28,147 nt of DNA from an uncultured Bacillota bacterium (lineage in GTDB: Bacteria; Bacillota; Clostridia; Lachnospirales; Lachnospiraceae): positions 1-28,147 of the forward strand of contig CAJKMA010000032.1 in the NCBI GenBank assembly GCA_905200905.1. The letters run 5' to 3'. How positions within the stretch are numbered: the stretch's first letter is position 1; each line of letters begins with the position of its first letter. The notes under the pieces are model-generated. The model saw only the letters and a list, made by a program, of their open reading frames with translations, had not been told where the DNA came from and ran no database searches. A program made the translations under genes and the position numbers. Below, one piece after another: positions 8,758 to 16,248 of this stretch.

Positions 8758-8801
8758 GCAGAGGCAAAAGTAATACTGTTTATACAAAACTTTGCCTCTG
8801 C
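8758..8801 (+). terminator. Hairpin with a rightward T tract
   Basis: Stem GCAGAGGCAAA (8758-8768) / TTTGCCTCTGC (8791-8801), 11 bp, loop 22 nt. The plus strand continues CTTTTTTCTTTTA, so it terminates rightward transcription. Read leftward it is followed by A-rich sequence, so it is a poor terminator for the dehydrogenase gene. The only rightward gene upstream is uxaB, on the far side of the tRNA. Confidence 0.65.
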
Positions 8802-8811
8802 CTTTTTTCTT

Positions 8812-9750
8812 TTATTTCACAAGATTTTTCAGGGATTCTCCTTTTTCGTATCGTTTTACATTCTCTATGGCTATTTTCACTACTAAATTCAAAGTCTCCG
8901 GCAAATGATAAAAACCAGAAACATGCGGTGTAAGAAAAACATTTGGAATGTCCCAGATTCTATGGTCTTTTGGAAGAGGTTCCGGTTCGGTTACATCCAG
9001 TGCCGCCCCTGCCAGATGTCCTTGCTCCAATGCCTGACACAAATCTTCCGTACATACCACAGCTCCTCTGCCTCCATTTAACAGAAAACTACCTTTTTTC
9101 ATATTTTCCAAAAATCTCTTATTAATCAGCCCCTTGGTTGCTTCTGTAGCCGGCAAAAAAGAAACCACTACATCTGCCTTTGGAAGCAGGCTTTCCAACT
9201 CTTCCATAGTGTGTAATTCATCCATGATATCAGGACAGCCTCCCAGATGACGTTTCACACCAATTACATAAGCGCCCAAGGCATGAGCCATAGCGGCAAA
9301 ATGAGTTCCAATGTTTCCTGCTCCCAGAATTAAAATCACAGAATCTGTAATTGAGGTTACCTCACCTTGATCTCCCCAAACGTGCTTCTTTTGGTCATCC
9401 CGATATAAATGTAATTTTTTCTGCATAGCTAGCAGCATGGCAAACATATGCTCAGATACAGCTTTTCCATAAGCGCCTGTACTGTTGGTAAGCAATGTTT
9501 TTTCATTTAAAATACCAGGCACCACATAGGCATCTGCTCCTGCTGAATTCAAATGAAGCCATTCCAATTGTTCCGATTCTTCAATCCACGCCGGCGGCAC
9601 ATTTCCCAAAATAATATTTGCTTTCTGCACCTGTTCTTTGGTGAGCTCATTCATTTCTTGATAAAGAATTTCAGCTCCCTGTGCTGCTTCTTCCAATTTC
9701 CTCTTCTGTTGTCCATTCATGGGAATCACCGATAAAATCTTCTTTTTCAT
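8812..9750 (-). CDS. D-isomer-specific 2-hydroxyacid dehydrogenase
   Basis: 312-aa NAD(P)-dependent dehydrogenase. The Rossmann motif ILGAGNIGTHFAAMAHALGA is near residue 143. The catalytic triad is visible as Arg in NGGRGAVV, Glu in DVTEPEPLP and His in FLTPHVSG. The substrate cannot be told from sequence; glyoxylate/hydroxypyruvate-type and phosphoglycerate-type enzymes look alike here, and the protein lacks the C-terminal ACT domain of many SerA enzymes. It is 16 bp after sigH on the same strand. The AGGAGG that overlaps the sigH stop is 12 nt from this ATG, which is long, but no in-frame alternative start exists. It is probably the last gene of the cysE operon, with no clean leftward terminator behind it. 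Confidence 0.9.
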   Translation of the reverse strand: MKKKILSVIPMNGQQKRKLEEAAQGAEILYQEMNELTKEQVQKANIILGNVPPAWIEESEQLEWLHLNSAGADAYVVPGILNEKTLLTNSTGAYGKAVSEHMFAMLLAMQKKLHLYRDDQKKHVWGDQGEVTSITDSVILILGAGNIGTHFAAMAHALGAYVIGVKRHLGGCPDIMDELHTMEELESLLPKADVVVSFLPATEATKGLINKRFLENMKKGSFLLNGGRGAVVCTEDLCQALEQGHLAGAALDVTEPEPLPKDHRIWDIPNVFLTPHVSGFYHLPETLNLVVKIAIENVKRYEKGESLKNLVK

Positions 9751-9766
9751 AACACACCCATGCCTC

Positions 9767-10369
9767 CTATCCCAGTTTCATTCCATGAATTTTATTTCGT
9801 ATCCTCTGAAGGGCATTATCAATAGATTTCGGCTCTCTCTCCATCTCCCTTGCAATCTGCACATAATCAGACCCATCCAGATATGCCTTAAGCACTTGAT
9901 TTTCAAAAGGGCTGAGTCTCTCCTGAATCTCCTCCAGCATATGGTTAGCACTCTCCTGCCCAATCACAATATCCTCCGGATTCTGCCACACCGTATCCTC
10001 TGCATTTTTCAGCGGGCTGTCCTCCTGGCTAAGAGAGATATACGAATTTAAGGGTTTGTGTTTCTGCCTGCCGGAAATCTCAATGGCTTTATACATCTGC
10101 CGTTCCACACACAGATTTGCAAAAGTGGAGAAAGAGGCATTTTTATCTGGCCGGTAACCTCGCACCGCCTTAAACAGCCCAATCATCCCCTCTTGAATCA
10201 AATCCTCCTGTTCTCCGCCAATTAAATACATAGCATGGGCTTTTTTCAACACCATACCCTTATATTTATCAATGAGATAATCTTCAAGTCCTTCTCTACC
10301 CTTATGAAGCAACTCTAAAAGTTCTTCATCAGACAGTTGCTCATATTCCTCTATTTTCTGAATTTCCAT
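9767..10369 (-). CDS. sigH: RNA polymerase sigma factor SigH (stage 0 sporulation / transition state)
   Basis: 200-aa sigma-70-family factor. Region 2 is at about residues 25-90 (LIDKYKGMVLKKA, DLIQEGMIGLFKAVRGYRPDK, FSTFANLCVERQMYKAI). A short linker follows, and region 4 has a helix-turn-helix at about 165-190 (YVQIAREMEREPKSIDNALQRIR). SigH directs RNA polymerase to early sporulation and competence genes. The identity is backed by gene order: cysE-cysS-mrnC-rlmB-sigH matches Bacillus, except that the NYN-domain gene yacP found before sigH there is absent here. The start codon overlaps the rlmB stop by one base (TAATG), so translation is likely coupled and expression tied to the upstream T-box operon unless an internal promoter exists. 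Confidence 0.93.
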   Translation of the reverse strand: MEIQKIEEYEQLSDEELLELLHKGREGLEDYLIDKYKGMVLKKAHAMYLIGGEQEDLIQEGMIGLFKAVRGYRPDKNASFSTFANLCVERQMYKAIEISGRQKHKPLNSYISLSQEDSPLKNAEDTVWQNPEDIVIGQESANHMLEEIQERLSPFENQVLKAYLDGSDYVQIAREMEREPKSIDNALQRIRNKIHGMKLG

Positions 10370-11118
10370 TATTTCCCCATTCTTTGCCTTACAATTTCAT
10401 AGGCCAAAACACCTGCAGCCACAGAAGCATTTAAAGAATCAATGTCTCCCTGCATGGGAATGGATGCAATAAAATCACATTTTTCACGAACCAGTTTAGA
10501 AACCCCGTCTCCTTCATTTCCAATCACCAGACCTATAGGACCTTTTAAATCCAAATCATACATCTGGGTTCCACCCATATCCGCACATACGAACCACATC
10601 CCCTGTTTTTTTAGGTCATCAATGGTTCTTGCCAGATTCGTCACCTTTGCCACTGGTGTATAATGCAAGGCTCCAGCAGACGTTCTAGCCACTGTAGCGG
10701 TAAGTCCTACTGCACGGTTTTTTGGTATAATTACCCCATGCGCCCCAGCTAGATTAGCAGTACGAATAATCGCTCCCAGGTTGTGTGGATCTTCAATATT
10801 ATCCAAAAGCAAGATAAAAGGTGGCTCTCCTTTTTCTCTGGCTGCTTCCAAAATATCCTCCACCTCTGCATAATCATATGCAGCAGTCATAGCAATCACA
10901 CCCTGATGTTTTCCTGTTTCAGACAACTGATCCAATCGCTCTTTTTTTACAAACTTCACCATGGTGTCTCTTTTTTTGGCTTCTCTTAAAATCGTTCTCA
11001 CAGGGCCATCTTCACAGTGTTCCTGAACAAATAACTTATCTACAGATTTTCCAGAGCGGAAGGCTTCCAGCACTGCATTTCTACCCTCTACCTTTGTCTC
11101 CTGGAATTTAGTTTCCAT
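10369..11118 (-). CDS. rlmB: 23S rRNA (guanosine-2'-O-)-methyltransferase RlmB-like, SpoU/TrmH family
   Basis: 249 aa. An N-terminal L30e-like substrate-binding domain (residues 1 to about 75, beginning EGRNAVLEAFRSGK) is followed by a SPOUT methyltransferase domain. The three SpoU motifs are visible: NLGAIIRTANLAGAHGVI, IGLVIGNEGDGVS and ASIPMQGDIDSLNASVAAG. The family methylates a 2'-OH in rRNA or tRNA; RlmB acts on G2251 of 23S rRNA in E. coli. The orthologue in this syntenic position in Bacillus is YacO/RlmB. It overlaps the end of mrnC by 11 bp and the start of sigH by one base, a tightly packed operon. Confidence 0.93.
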   Translation of the reverse strand: METKFQETKVEGRNAVLEAFRSGKSVDKLFVQEHCEDGPVRTILREAKKRDTMVKFVKKERLDQLSETGKHQGVIAMTAAYDYAEVEDILEAAREKGEPPFILLLDNIEDPHNLGAIIRTANLAGAHGVIIPKNRAVGLTATVARTSAGALHYTPVAKVTNLARTIDDLKKQGMWFVCADMGGTQMYDLDLKGPIGLVIGNEGDGVSKLVREKCDFIASIPMQGDIDSLNASVAAGVLAYEIVRQRMGK

Positions 11119-11542
11119 CTTGTTCTACCTCTCTTATTCCTATTTTCATCAATTCCAACATACGCTCCCACTGCTCTGTCAAGTATAAATATCCCATAAG
11201 TGCCTCAAAACCAGTAGCCCTACGGTAATCAGACATGGTAGCATTTTTTGCCATGGTAGCCGCTTTGGCATTTCTCCCACGTTTAAATACGCCCATCTCT
11301 TCTTCTGTAAGATAAGGTTTTAATTTCTCGATCATGGCAGACTGGGCGGAAGCCTTCACCAGCCTGCTTGCTCTTTTGTGCAGTTTATTTACCTGAGTAT
11401 TCCCTTTTTCCACCAGAATCGTGCGGATAACCAGCTCATAAATAGCATCCCCTATATAAGCCAGTGTAAGAGGAGAATATGTCCTGATATCCTGATATTC
11501 CAGTTCAAAGGTTTCTTTTAAAAATTCTAAGCCCTTTTCCAT
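11108..11542 (-). CDS. mrnC: Mini-ribonuclease III
   Basis: 144 aa, an RNase III catalytic domain without the double-stranded RNA-binding domain. Signature residues are LAYIGDAIYELVIR (about 27-40), containing the catalytic Asp and Glu, and EEEMGVFKRGRNAK with the second acidic patch. In Bacillus, Mini-III matures the ends of 23S rRNA. It overlaps cysS by 16 bp upstream and rlmB by 11 bp downstream. The ribosome site GAGAGG lies inside the cysS coding end. Confidence 0.95.
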   Translation of the reverse strand: MEKGLEFLKETFELEYQDIRTYSPLTLAYIGDAIYELVIRTILVEKGNTQVNKLHKRASRLVKASAQSAMIEKLKPYLTEEEMGVFKRGRNAKAATMAKNATMSDYRRATGFEALMGYLYLTEQWERMLELMKIGIREVEQDGN

Positions 11543-12933
11543 TGTACACCCTCTCTTGTGTCTTTCAGGATAATGCCCATAGCTGCCAGCTCATCACGAA
11601 TCTCATCTGCACGCTTAAAGTTTTTCTCTTTTCTAGCTGCCTGGCGTTCTGCAATCAGTCTTTCAATGTCTTCATCCAGCACTTCTGCTTCCTTATTTAC
11701 TAAAAGTCCCATAACATCACTTAAATGCACAATGGTATCCAACAGATATTTTACAAAAGCTTCTGTGCTTTCCCCATCTGCCTTTGTATTTGCAAATTTA
11801 ACCAGCTCGAAAATTGCTGCAATGGCATCTGCAGTGTTAAAATCATCCTCCATAGCCTCTTCGTATTTTTTTACAAATCCCTGCACTTCTTCTGTGAAGT
11901 TCTTTTCTATTCCTGTCATGTCTGTTTTTGGTGCAGTTTCCAGAAGGTGTTTTAACTGCTCTACACAAGTAATAATTCTGTCCAGAGCATTCTTAGACGC
12001 TTCCATTAATTCTGCACTGAAGTTTAATGGACTTCTGTAATGTGCATTCAACATGAAGAAACGAAGTACCTGAAGGTCATATTTTTCTCCGATTTCTCTT
12101 ACTGTAAAGAAGTTTCCGAGAGATTTTGACATTTTCCGGTTGTCAATATTTAAAAATGCATTGTGCATCCAGTATCTTGCGAATTGTTTTCCGTTGCAGC
12201 ACTCAGACTGGGCAATTTCATTTTCATGATGTGGGAAGATCAGATCTTCACCGCCTGCATGAATGTCGATTTCCTCTCCCAGATATTTTTTGGACATCAC
12301 AGAGCATTCAATATGCCATCCTGGGCGGCCTTCGCTCCATGGAGATACCCAGAAAGGTTCCCCTTCTTTTTTTGGTTTCCAAAGTACAAAGTCTAAGGGA
12401 TCTTCCTTCTGATCTTCTCCAGACACCTGCAAAGCACGGAATCCAGACTGCAAATCTTCTAGATTCTTATGAGACAATTTTCCGTATTCTTTGAAATTTT
12501 TCACTCTGAAATAAACTGTTCCATTTACTTCATACGCGAAGCCTTTGTCAATCAAGATCTGAATCATATCAATCATACCGTCAATTTCCTGTGTAGCCAG
12601 GGGATGTGTAGTAGCTTCTTTTACATTCATGTCTGCCATGTCTTTTTTGCATTCTTTGATGTAACGAGAAGAAATCTCATCTGCACTTACCCCTTCTTCC
12701 ACTGCCTTTGCAATGATTTTATCATCCACGTCTGTGAAGTTTGATACATAGTTTACCTCATATCCTTTGTATTCCATGTAGCGGCGGACAGTGTCAAATA
12801 CGATCATAGGTCTTGCATTTCCGATGTGGATAAAATTATAGACCGTAGGTCCGCAAACATACATTTTTACCTTTCCTTCTTCTAATGGAATGAATTCTTC
12901 TTTTCTTTTTGTTAAAGTGTTATAAATTTTCAT
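11527..12933 (-). CDS. cysS: Cysteinyl-tRNA synthetase
   Basis: Charges tRNA-Cys. 468 aa, the standard bacterial length. The class I signature HIGN is at residues 36-39 and KMSKS is in NRKMSKSLGNF. Zinc ligands are recognisable as Cys27 (MYVCGPTVYN), the Cys of HIECSVMS, and His/Glu in FPHHENEIAQSE. A DALR-type helical domain and a small C-terminal domain (ARKEKNFKRADEIRDELAAMGI) follow. It sits 6 bp after cysE and is controlled by the cysteine T-box at 13704-13976. Confidence 0.98.
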   Translation of the reverse strand: MKIYNTLTKRKEEFIPLEEGKVKMYVCGPTVYNFIHIGNARPMIVFDTVRRYMEYKGYEVNYVSNFTDVDDKIIAKAVEEGVSADEISSRYIKECKKDMADMNVKEATTHPLATQEIDGMIDMIQILIDKGFAYEVNGTVYFRVKNFKEYGKLSHKNLEDLQSGFRALQVSGEDQKEDPLDFVLWKPKKEGEPFWVSPWSEGRPGWHIECSVMSKKYLGEEIDIHAGGEDLIFPHHENEIAQSECCNGKQFARYWMHNAFLNIDNRKMSKSLGNFFTVREIGEKYDLQVLRFFMLNAHYRSPLNFSAELMEASKNALDRIITCVEQLKHLLETAPKTDMTGIEKNFTEEVQGFVKKYEEAMEDDFNTADAIAAIFELVKFANTKADGESTEAFVKYLLDTIVHLSDVMGLLVNKEAEVLDEDIERLIAERQAARKEKNFKRADEIRDELAAMGIILKDTREGVQWKRA

Positions 12934-12939
12934 TTGCGT

Positions 12940-13659
12940 TTACTCCTTTTTCATATTTTGTTCTGCAAGTTCTCTTGCCCTGCGGCATTTTTCTTCTCGT
13001 TCCTGCATATCCTTCAGTTCATAGCTTACCCTTTGTAGTTCAAAACGAAGCTGTTCATTTTCCCGCTGCAGGTAATGAATATCATCCAAGGTAGGATCTG
13101 GAAGGTGTATCTGATCCATATCTACTCTTGGTACTTTTTGATTTTCTTTTTTTACCACTCGTCCAGGGACGCCAACTACTGTACAATTTGGGGGGACTTC
13201 CTCCAGTACAACACTTCCTGCTCCGATTTTTGAATTTTCCCCTATGGTAAAAGAGCCAAGAATTTTTGCTCCTGCACTCACCATGACATTGTCTTTTAAA
13301 GTGGGATGACGTTTTCCTGTTTCTTTACCGGTTCCTCCTAAGGTAACTCCTTGATATAGGGTTACATTATCTCCAATAATGGTGGTCTCACCAATAATCA
13401 CCCCTGAACCATGGTCAATAAACAGGCCTCTTCCAATCTTTGCTCCCGGATGAATCTCAATTCCTGTTTTTCTAGCAGCTCTTTGGGAAATCCACCTGGC
13501 AAGGAAAAAATGTCCTTTTTCATACAGTTTGTGAGCTCTCCTGTATTGTATCATAACCCGAAAGCTGGGATACAGTAAAACTTCCAAAGGCGTTTTAATT
13601 GCTGGATCTCGCTCCTGAATCACTTGAAATTCTTCTTTGATATGACCTATGAATCCCAT
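12940..13659 (-). CDS. cysE: Serine O-acetyltransferase
   Basis: Makes O-acetylserine from serine and acetyl-CoA, the committing step of cysteine synthesis. 239 aa. A helical N-terminal region leads into left-handed beta-helix hexapeptide repeats (about 65-165) with the active-site HGSGVIIGE and GVTLGGTGKETGKRHPTL. It is longer than Bacillus-type CysE. After GVPGRVVKK the last 65 or so residues form a charged helix, probably a coiled coil (DIHYLQRENEQLRFELQRV onward), and the chain ends KKE. The C-terminal isoleucine that docks into CysK in other bacteria is missing. It is the first gene behind the T-box leader, 6 bp before cysS. Confidence 0.95.
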   Translation of the reverse strand: MGFIGHIKEEFQVIQERDPAIKTPLEVLLYPSFRVMIQYRRAHKLYEKGHFFLARWISQRAARKTGIEIHPGAKIGRGLFIDHGSGVIIGETTIIGDNVTLYQGVTLGGTGKETGKRHPTLKDNVMVSAGAKILGSFTIGENSKIGAGSVVLEEVPPNCTVVGVPGRVVKKENQKVPRVDMDQIHLPDPTLDDIHYLQRENEQLRFELQRVSYELKDMQEREEKCRRARELAEQNMKKE

Positions 13660-13703
13660 GCTCTGACATCCTTTCTATTGAATTTTATTTTATAAAAGAA
13701 AAA

Positions 13704-13735
13704 GCCCCTATGCTGCTCTTTCACAACATAGAGGC
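13704..13735 (-). terminator. T-box regulated terminator
   Basis: RNA stem GCCTCTATG / CATAGGGGC with a 14-nt loop, then TTTTTCTTTT on the minus strand. It overlaps the region competing with the antiterminator. Confidence 0.88.
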
Positions 13736-13976
13736 GAAAAGTTTCCGCGGTTCCACTCTACTTGAAGGCTAGATTTAGCCCTCCGCTCATCTCCCATAAC
13801 GCTGGTTCTGCGGATTCCGGCTATACCTGATATCTGCATAAAAATCAGATAGTCACCGAATCAGCTCCCGGATGCACCTTCTCAGATTTCTTTTAAGACA
13901 GCTTTCAGCCGGTGACTGTCCCTCTCTGAAAAAGAAAAATTCTGATACTCTTTCCGTTCTTCGCTTTTTCTTATCT
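13704..13976 (-). promoter_or_regulatory. T-box riboswitch, cysteine (UGC) specifier
   Basis: Leader on the minus strand between its promoter and cysE. The conserved T-box AGAGTGGAACCGCGG is at 13745-13759. It is followed by a terminator hairpin with 9-bp arms 13727-13735 and 13704-13712 (one U-G pair) and then TTTTTCTTTT. Upstream, a long stem I contains AGAGAGG and GTCACCG/CGGTGAC arms, and a specifier-loop candidate GGTGCATCC whose TGC (13874-13876) is a Cys codon. Uncharged tRNA-Cys would stabilise the antiterminator and switch on cysE-cysS and the genes behind. The specifier is inferred from position and gene context; the T-box and terminator are plain. Confidence 0.92.
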
Positions 13977-13982
13977 CTTCTT

Positions 13983-14011
13983 AGTTTATTCATAAATGAT
14001 GGATTTGTCAA
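13983..14011 (-). promoter_or_regulatory. Promoter of the T-box cysE operon
   Basis: On the minus strand TTGACA (14006-14011), 17 bp, TAAACT (13983-13988). The -10 overlaps the stop codon of the upstream MATE gene, giving a start near 13976. Confidence 0.8.
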
Positions 14012-15335
14012 TGTGTAATTTTTTCTCTTTGCAATAAACATATACCATCAAAGCTGAAGAAAGGATTGCTACTACCAGCCTGCCTGTCATATTGCTGACC
14101 CATATGGCATTAGGACCCAGGCTTTCTGCCAGTATCCAAGCAAGCCCTATATTCAAAACCAGAAATACCAGGGTGGTCATCAGAAACAGTTTCATTCTTC
14201 CAAATCCCCTAAGCAGACTTTCCATTAAATATTCCACTCCTGTGAGCAGGTAAGCCAAAGCAGAATAGGACAAATAATGACAGGCAAAAAGAAATCCTTC
14301 CGAACCTTCTGCTTCTTTTAGAAACAGAGACACCACACTTCCTGGCTTCCACAGGAAAAACGCATCCATAATCACAATGTAACCAAGAACCCAAACCATG
14401 GTAAACCTGATAGCTTCTCCAATTCGCTTATACTGCATGGCACCACGATTGGCTGAGCCAAACACAGACAAACTCTGGGCAAGTCCAACCACGGGCATCA
14501 GACCAAAAGAAGTAACTCTCTGCACCACCACATAACCATTGGAAATCTCTGTCCCAAAAGAATTAATAAGAGTCTGCATCAAGGCTCCTCCAAAAGTAAG
14601 GGCAAACTGCTGAAACATAGACGGAATGGAAATTCCCAGAATTCTCACAAGAAGCCCCTTGGGTACTGGTTCCCGGTCCTCTGGCAGAGACTTTAACCTT
14701 TTTCTTAACAGATACCCGCTTCCCGTCATTCCTGCTGCCTGAGCAATGACGGTTGCAAGGGCTGCCCCCTCTGTTCCCATACCCCCAAAGCGTATGAAGC
14801 AGTAATCCAGAACAATATTTATCACGCTGCTGGCTGCGGAAAGAATCAGAATGCTTTTTGAATCTCCCATAGCCAAAATCGCGGAATTACTGATAGATTG
14901 AAGAAACAGAAAAAGAATCCCTGCCATATAAAGGACAAAATAACGCCCTGTTGCCCCATAGAGTTCTTCTGGAAGCCCAATGGCAGAAAAAATTTCATTC
15001 CGAAACAAAATCGCCCCAGTGCTGATAATCACTGCTGTAAAAGCACTGAAAACCAGCATCTGTACCACGCCTTTTTTAATTACACCATAAGTTTTCCGCC
15101 CCATGGCTTCAGAAAAAAGCATCTGTCCTCCCAGTTCAAAACCACCGCACACAATCGTAGTGATATTAATAATGGTGCCTGCATTCCCCACTGCTGACAG
15201 CATATCTGCTCCTAACAATCTACCAACAATCAATGTATCACATATATTGTAAAACTGCTGGGTCAGAAGGCTGAGAATCATCGGTATGGAAAATACAATG
15301 AGACTTCTTTTACAGGAATCTTTTAACATGTCCAT
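13986..15335 (-). CDS. MATE-family multidrug/cation efflux transporter
   Basis: 449-aa polytopic membrane protein with about 12 hydrophobic helices. The N-terminal half opens with the MATE pattern SIPMILSLLTQQFYNICDTL, then GRLLGADMLSAVGNAGTI. The second half repeats the fold (ILGISIPSMFQQFALTFGGA). MATE proteins export drugs or metabolites against Na+ or H+. GGGAGG precedes the ATG. It is divergent from a MerR-family activator, and its promoter has the 19-bp spacer typical of MerR targets, so drug- or metabolite-induced expression is likely. The substrate is unknown. Its 3' end carries the promoter of the cysE T-box operon, and no terminator separates the two. Confidence 0.93.
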   Translation of the reverse strand: MDMLKDSCKRSLIVFSIPMILSLLTQQFYNICDTLIVGRLLGADMLSAVGNAGTIINITTIVCGGFELGGQMLFSEAMGRKTYGVIKKGVVQMLVFSAFTAVIISTGAILFRNEIFSAIGLPEELYGATGRYFVLYMAGILFLFLQSISNSAILAMGDSKSILILSAASSVINIVLDYCFIRFGGMGTEGAALATVIAQAAGMTGSGYLLRKRLKSLPEDREPVPKGLLVRILGISIPSMFQQFALTFGGALMQTLINSFGTEISNGYVVVQRVTSFGLMPVVGLAQSLSVFGSANRGAMQYKRIGEAIRFTMVWVLGYIVIMDAFFLWKPGSVVSLFLKEAEGSEGFLFACHYLSYSALAYLLTGVEYLMESLLRGFGRMKLFLMTTLVFLVLNIGLAWILAESLGPNAIWVSNMTGRLVVAILSSALMVYVYCKEKKLHIDKSIIYE

Positions 15336-15354
15336 TTACAAAACCTCCCTATTC

Positions 15355-15382
15355 TTGTATAATCCGCATTATAAAGTATAAC
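15355..15382 (+). promoter_or_regulatory. Predicted promoter of the merR-type gene
   Basis: TTGTAT (15355-15360), 16 bp, TATAAC (15377-15382) on the plus strand. It overlaps the MATE promoter and operator, so MerR binding would also affect its own gene. Confidence 0.5.
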
Positions 15383-15398
15383 GTTAGGGAATAGTCAA
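15368..15398 (-). promoter_or_regulatory. MerR-type promoter of the MATE gene, with operator
   Basis: On the minus strand TTGACT (15393-15398), a 19-bp spacer, TATAAT (15368-15373). The overlong spacer is the hallmark of MerR-activated promoters. It contains the palindrome TAACGTTA (15379-15386), a probable binding site for the divergent MerR protein. Confidence 0.8.
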
Positions 15399-15411
15399 GA
15401 GGGAGATTTTT

Positions 15412-16161
15412 ATGCAGAAAGATGGGTTAATGACAACCGCAGAATTTGCCAAACTATGCCATGTTGAAAAACGCACACTATTTTTTTACGATGAAATCGG
15501 TTTACTGAAACCGGAACGTGTTTTAGAAAATCGCTACCGGCTCTACGGAATGAATCAATACCGAAAAATGGATATGTTAAAAGCACTCCAGTCTACAGGA
15601 ATGTCCCTGGAAGAAATTAAAACTCTCATGAACTCCACTGACCGTAAGGAAACTCTACATGCGTACCGCACGCAGACACAGCAATTAAAAGAAAAAATTG
15701 CGGCTATGCAGGACACTTTATCCTACCTGGAAGAAGTGACAACCTTAATGGAGGCCTGGAACGCATATGGAGAACATGTATTATTCCAGCGAAAAGATAA
15801 AGGAAGCTGGCTTCATACAATTCCTATTACCCAGTCAGGAACACCCCTGCAGGTAGATTACCTCACCTGTGGTTATGAACTGGGTGTCATCAGCAATGAT
15901 GTAGAACACATTCAGCCGGATTACTTGTTCCGCAAAGTAAAAAAGAATGCAGGAAATACCCGAATGGAGGCCGGCCTGTATGCTGTTATGTTTCAGCGTA
16001 CACAGAACAATAGAATCGGTACGTCTGCCCAGCACTTCACAGCCGCTATAAGGGCTTCTGGCTTGCAATACAAACCACCTGTGTATATTTCACAGGTATG
16101 GCAGGATTGGACTCTTCATACAAAAGAAACCGTATTGTGCTTTGAAATTCAAATTTTATAA
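15412..16161 (+). CDS. MerR-family regulator, probable activator of the adjacent MATE pump
   Basis: 249 aa. Residues 7-75 are a MerR winged helix (MTTAEFAKLCHVEKRTLFFYDEIGLLKPE, then ENRYRLYGMNQYRKMDMLKAL). A coiled-coil helix follows at about 80-118 (the YRTQTQQLKEKIAAMQDTL stretch). The rest (about 125-249) looks like a GyrI/BmrR-type effector-binding domain, which usually binds small hydrophobic or drug-like molecules. GGGAG precedes the ATG. The gene is divergent from the MATE transporter over a 76-bp gap holding the paired promoters. There is no metal-binding Cys cluster at the dimer helix, so a metal sensor is unlikely. Confidence 0.88.
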   Translation: MQKDGLMTTAEFAKLCHVEKRTLFFYDEIGLLKPERVLENRYRLYGMNQYRKMDMLKALQSTGMSLEEIKTLMNSTDRKETLHAYRTQTQQLKEKIAAMQDTLSYLEEVTTLMEAWNAYGEHVLFQRKDKGSWLHTIPITQSGTPLQVDYLTCGYELGVISNDVEHIQPDYLFRKVKKNAGNTRMEAGLYAVMFQRTQNNRIGTSAQHFTAAIRASGLQYKPPVYISQVWQDWTLHTKETVLCFEIQIL

Positions 16162-16193
16162 ATAGTATGGAATTGTTCTATTGAATGCAAAAA

Positions 16194-16227
16194 CTCCCAC
16201 AGAAATCCATAACAATTTCTGTGGGAG
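16194..16227. terminator. Bidirectional terminator between the merR-type gene and gdhA
   Basis: Perfect 12-bp stem CTCCCACAGAAA (16194-16205) / TTTCTGTGGGAG (16216-16227), 10-nt loop. T-rich tracts follow on both strands (CACTTTTCTTTTT rightward, TTTTTGCATT leftward). It separates two convergent genes. Confidence 0.88.
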
Positions 16228-16248
16228 CACTTTTCTTTTTTTCTATTT

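Noticed and set aside
8758..8801. Hairpin as terminator of the hydroxyacid dehydrogenase gene
   Set aside because: The tract after the hairpin in the leftward direction is A-rich, so it can only work rightward.
9740..9765. Tiny leader frame (ATG GGT GTG TTA TGA) before the hydroxyacid dehydrogenase
   Set aside because: It has the AGGAGG at good spacing and overlaps the real ATG, but four codons by chance are common and no conservation can be checked.
13853..14041. Possible small protein over the T-box leader
   Set aside because: The T-box, terminator and promoter explain this stretch, and the frame crosses the MATE stop and leader stems.
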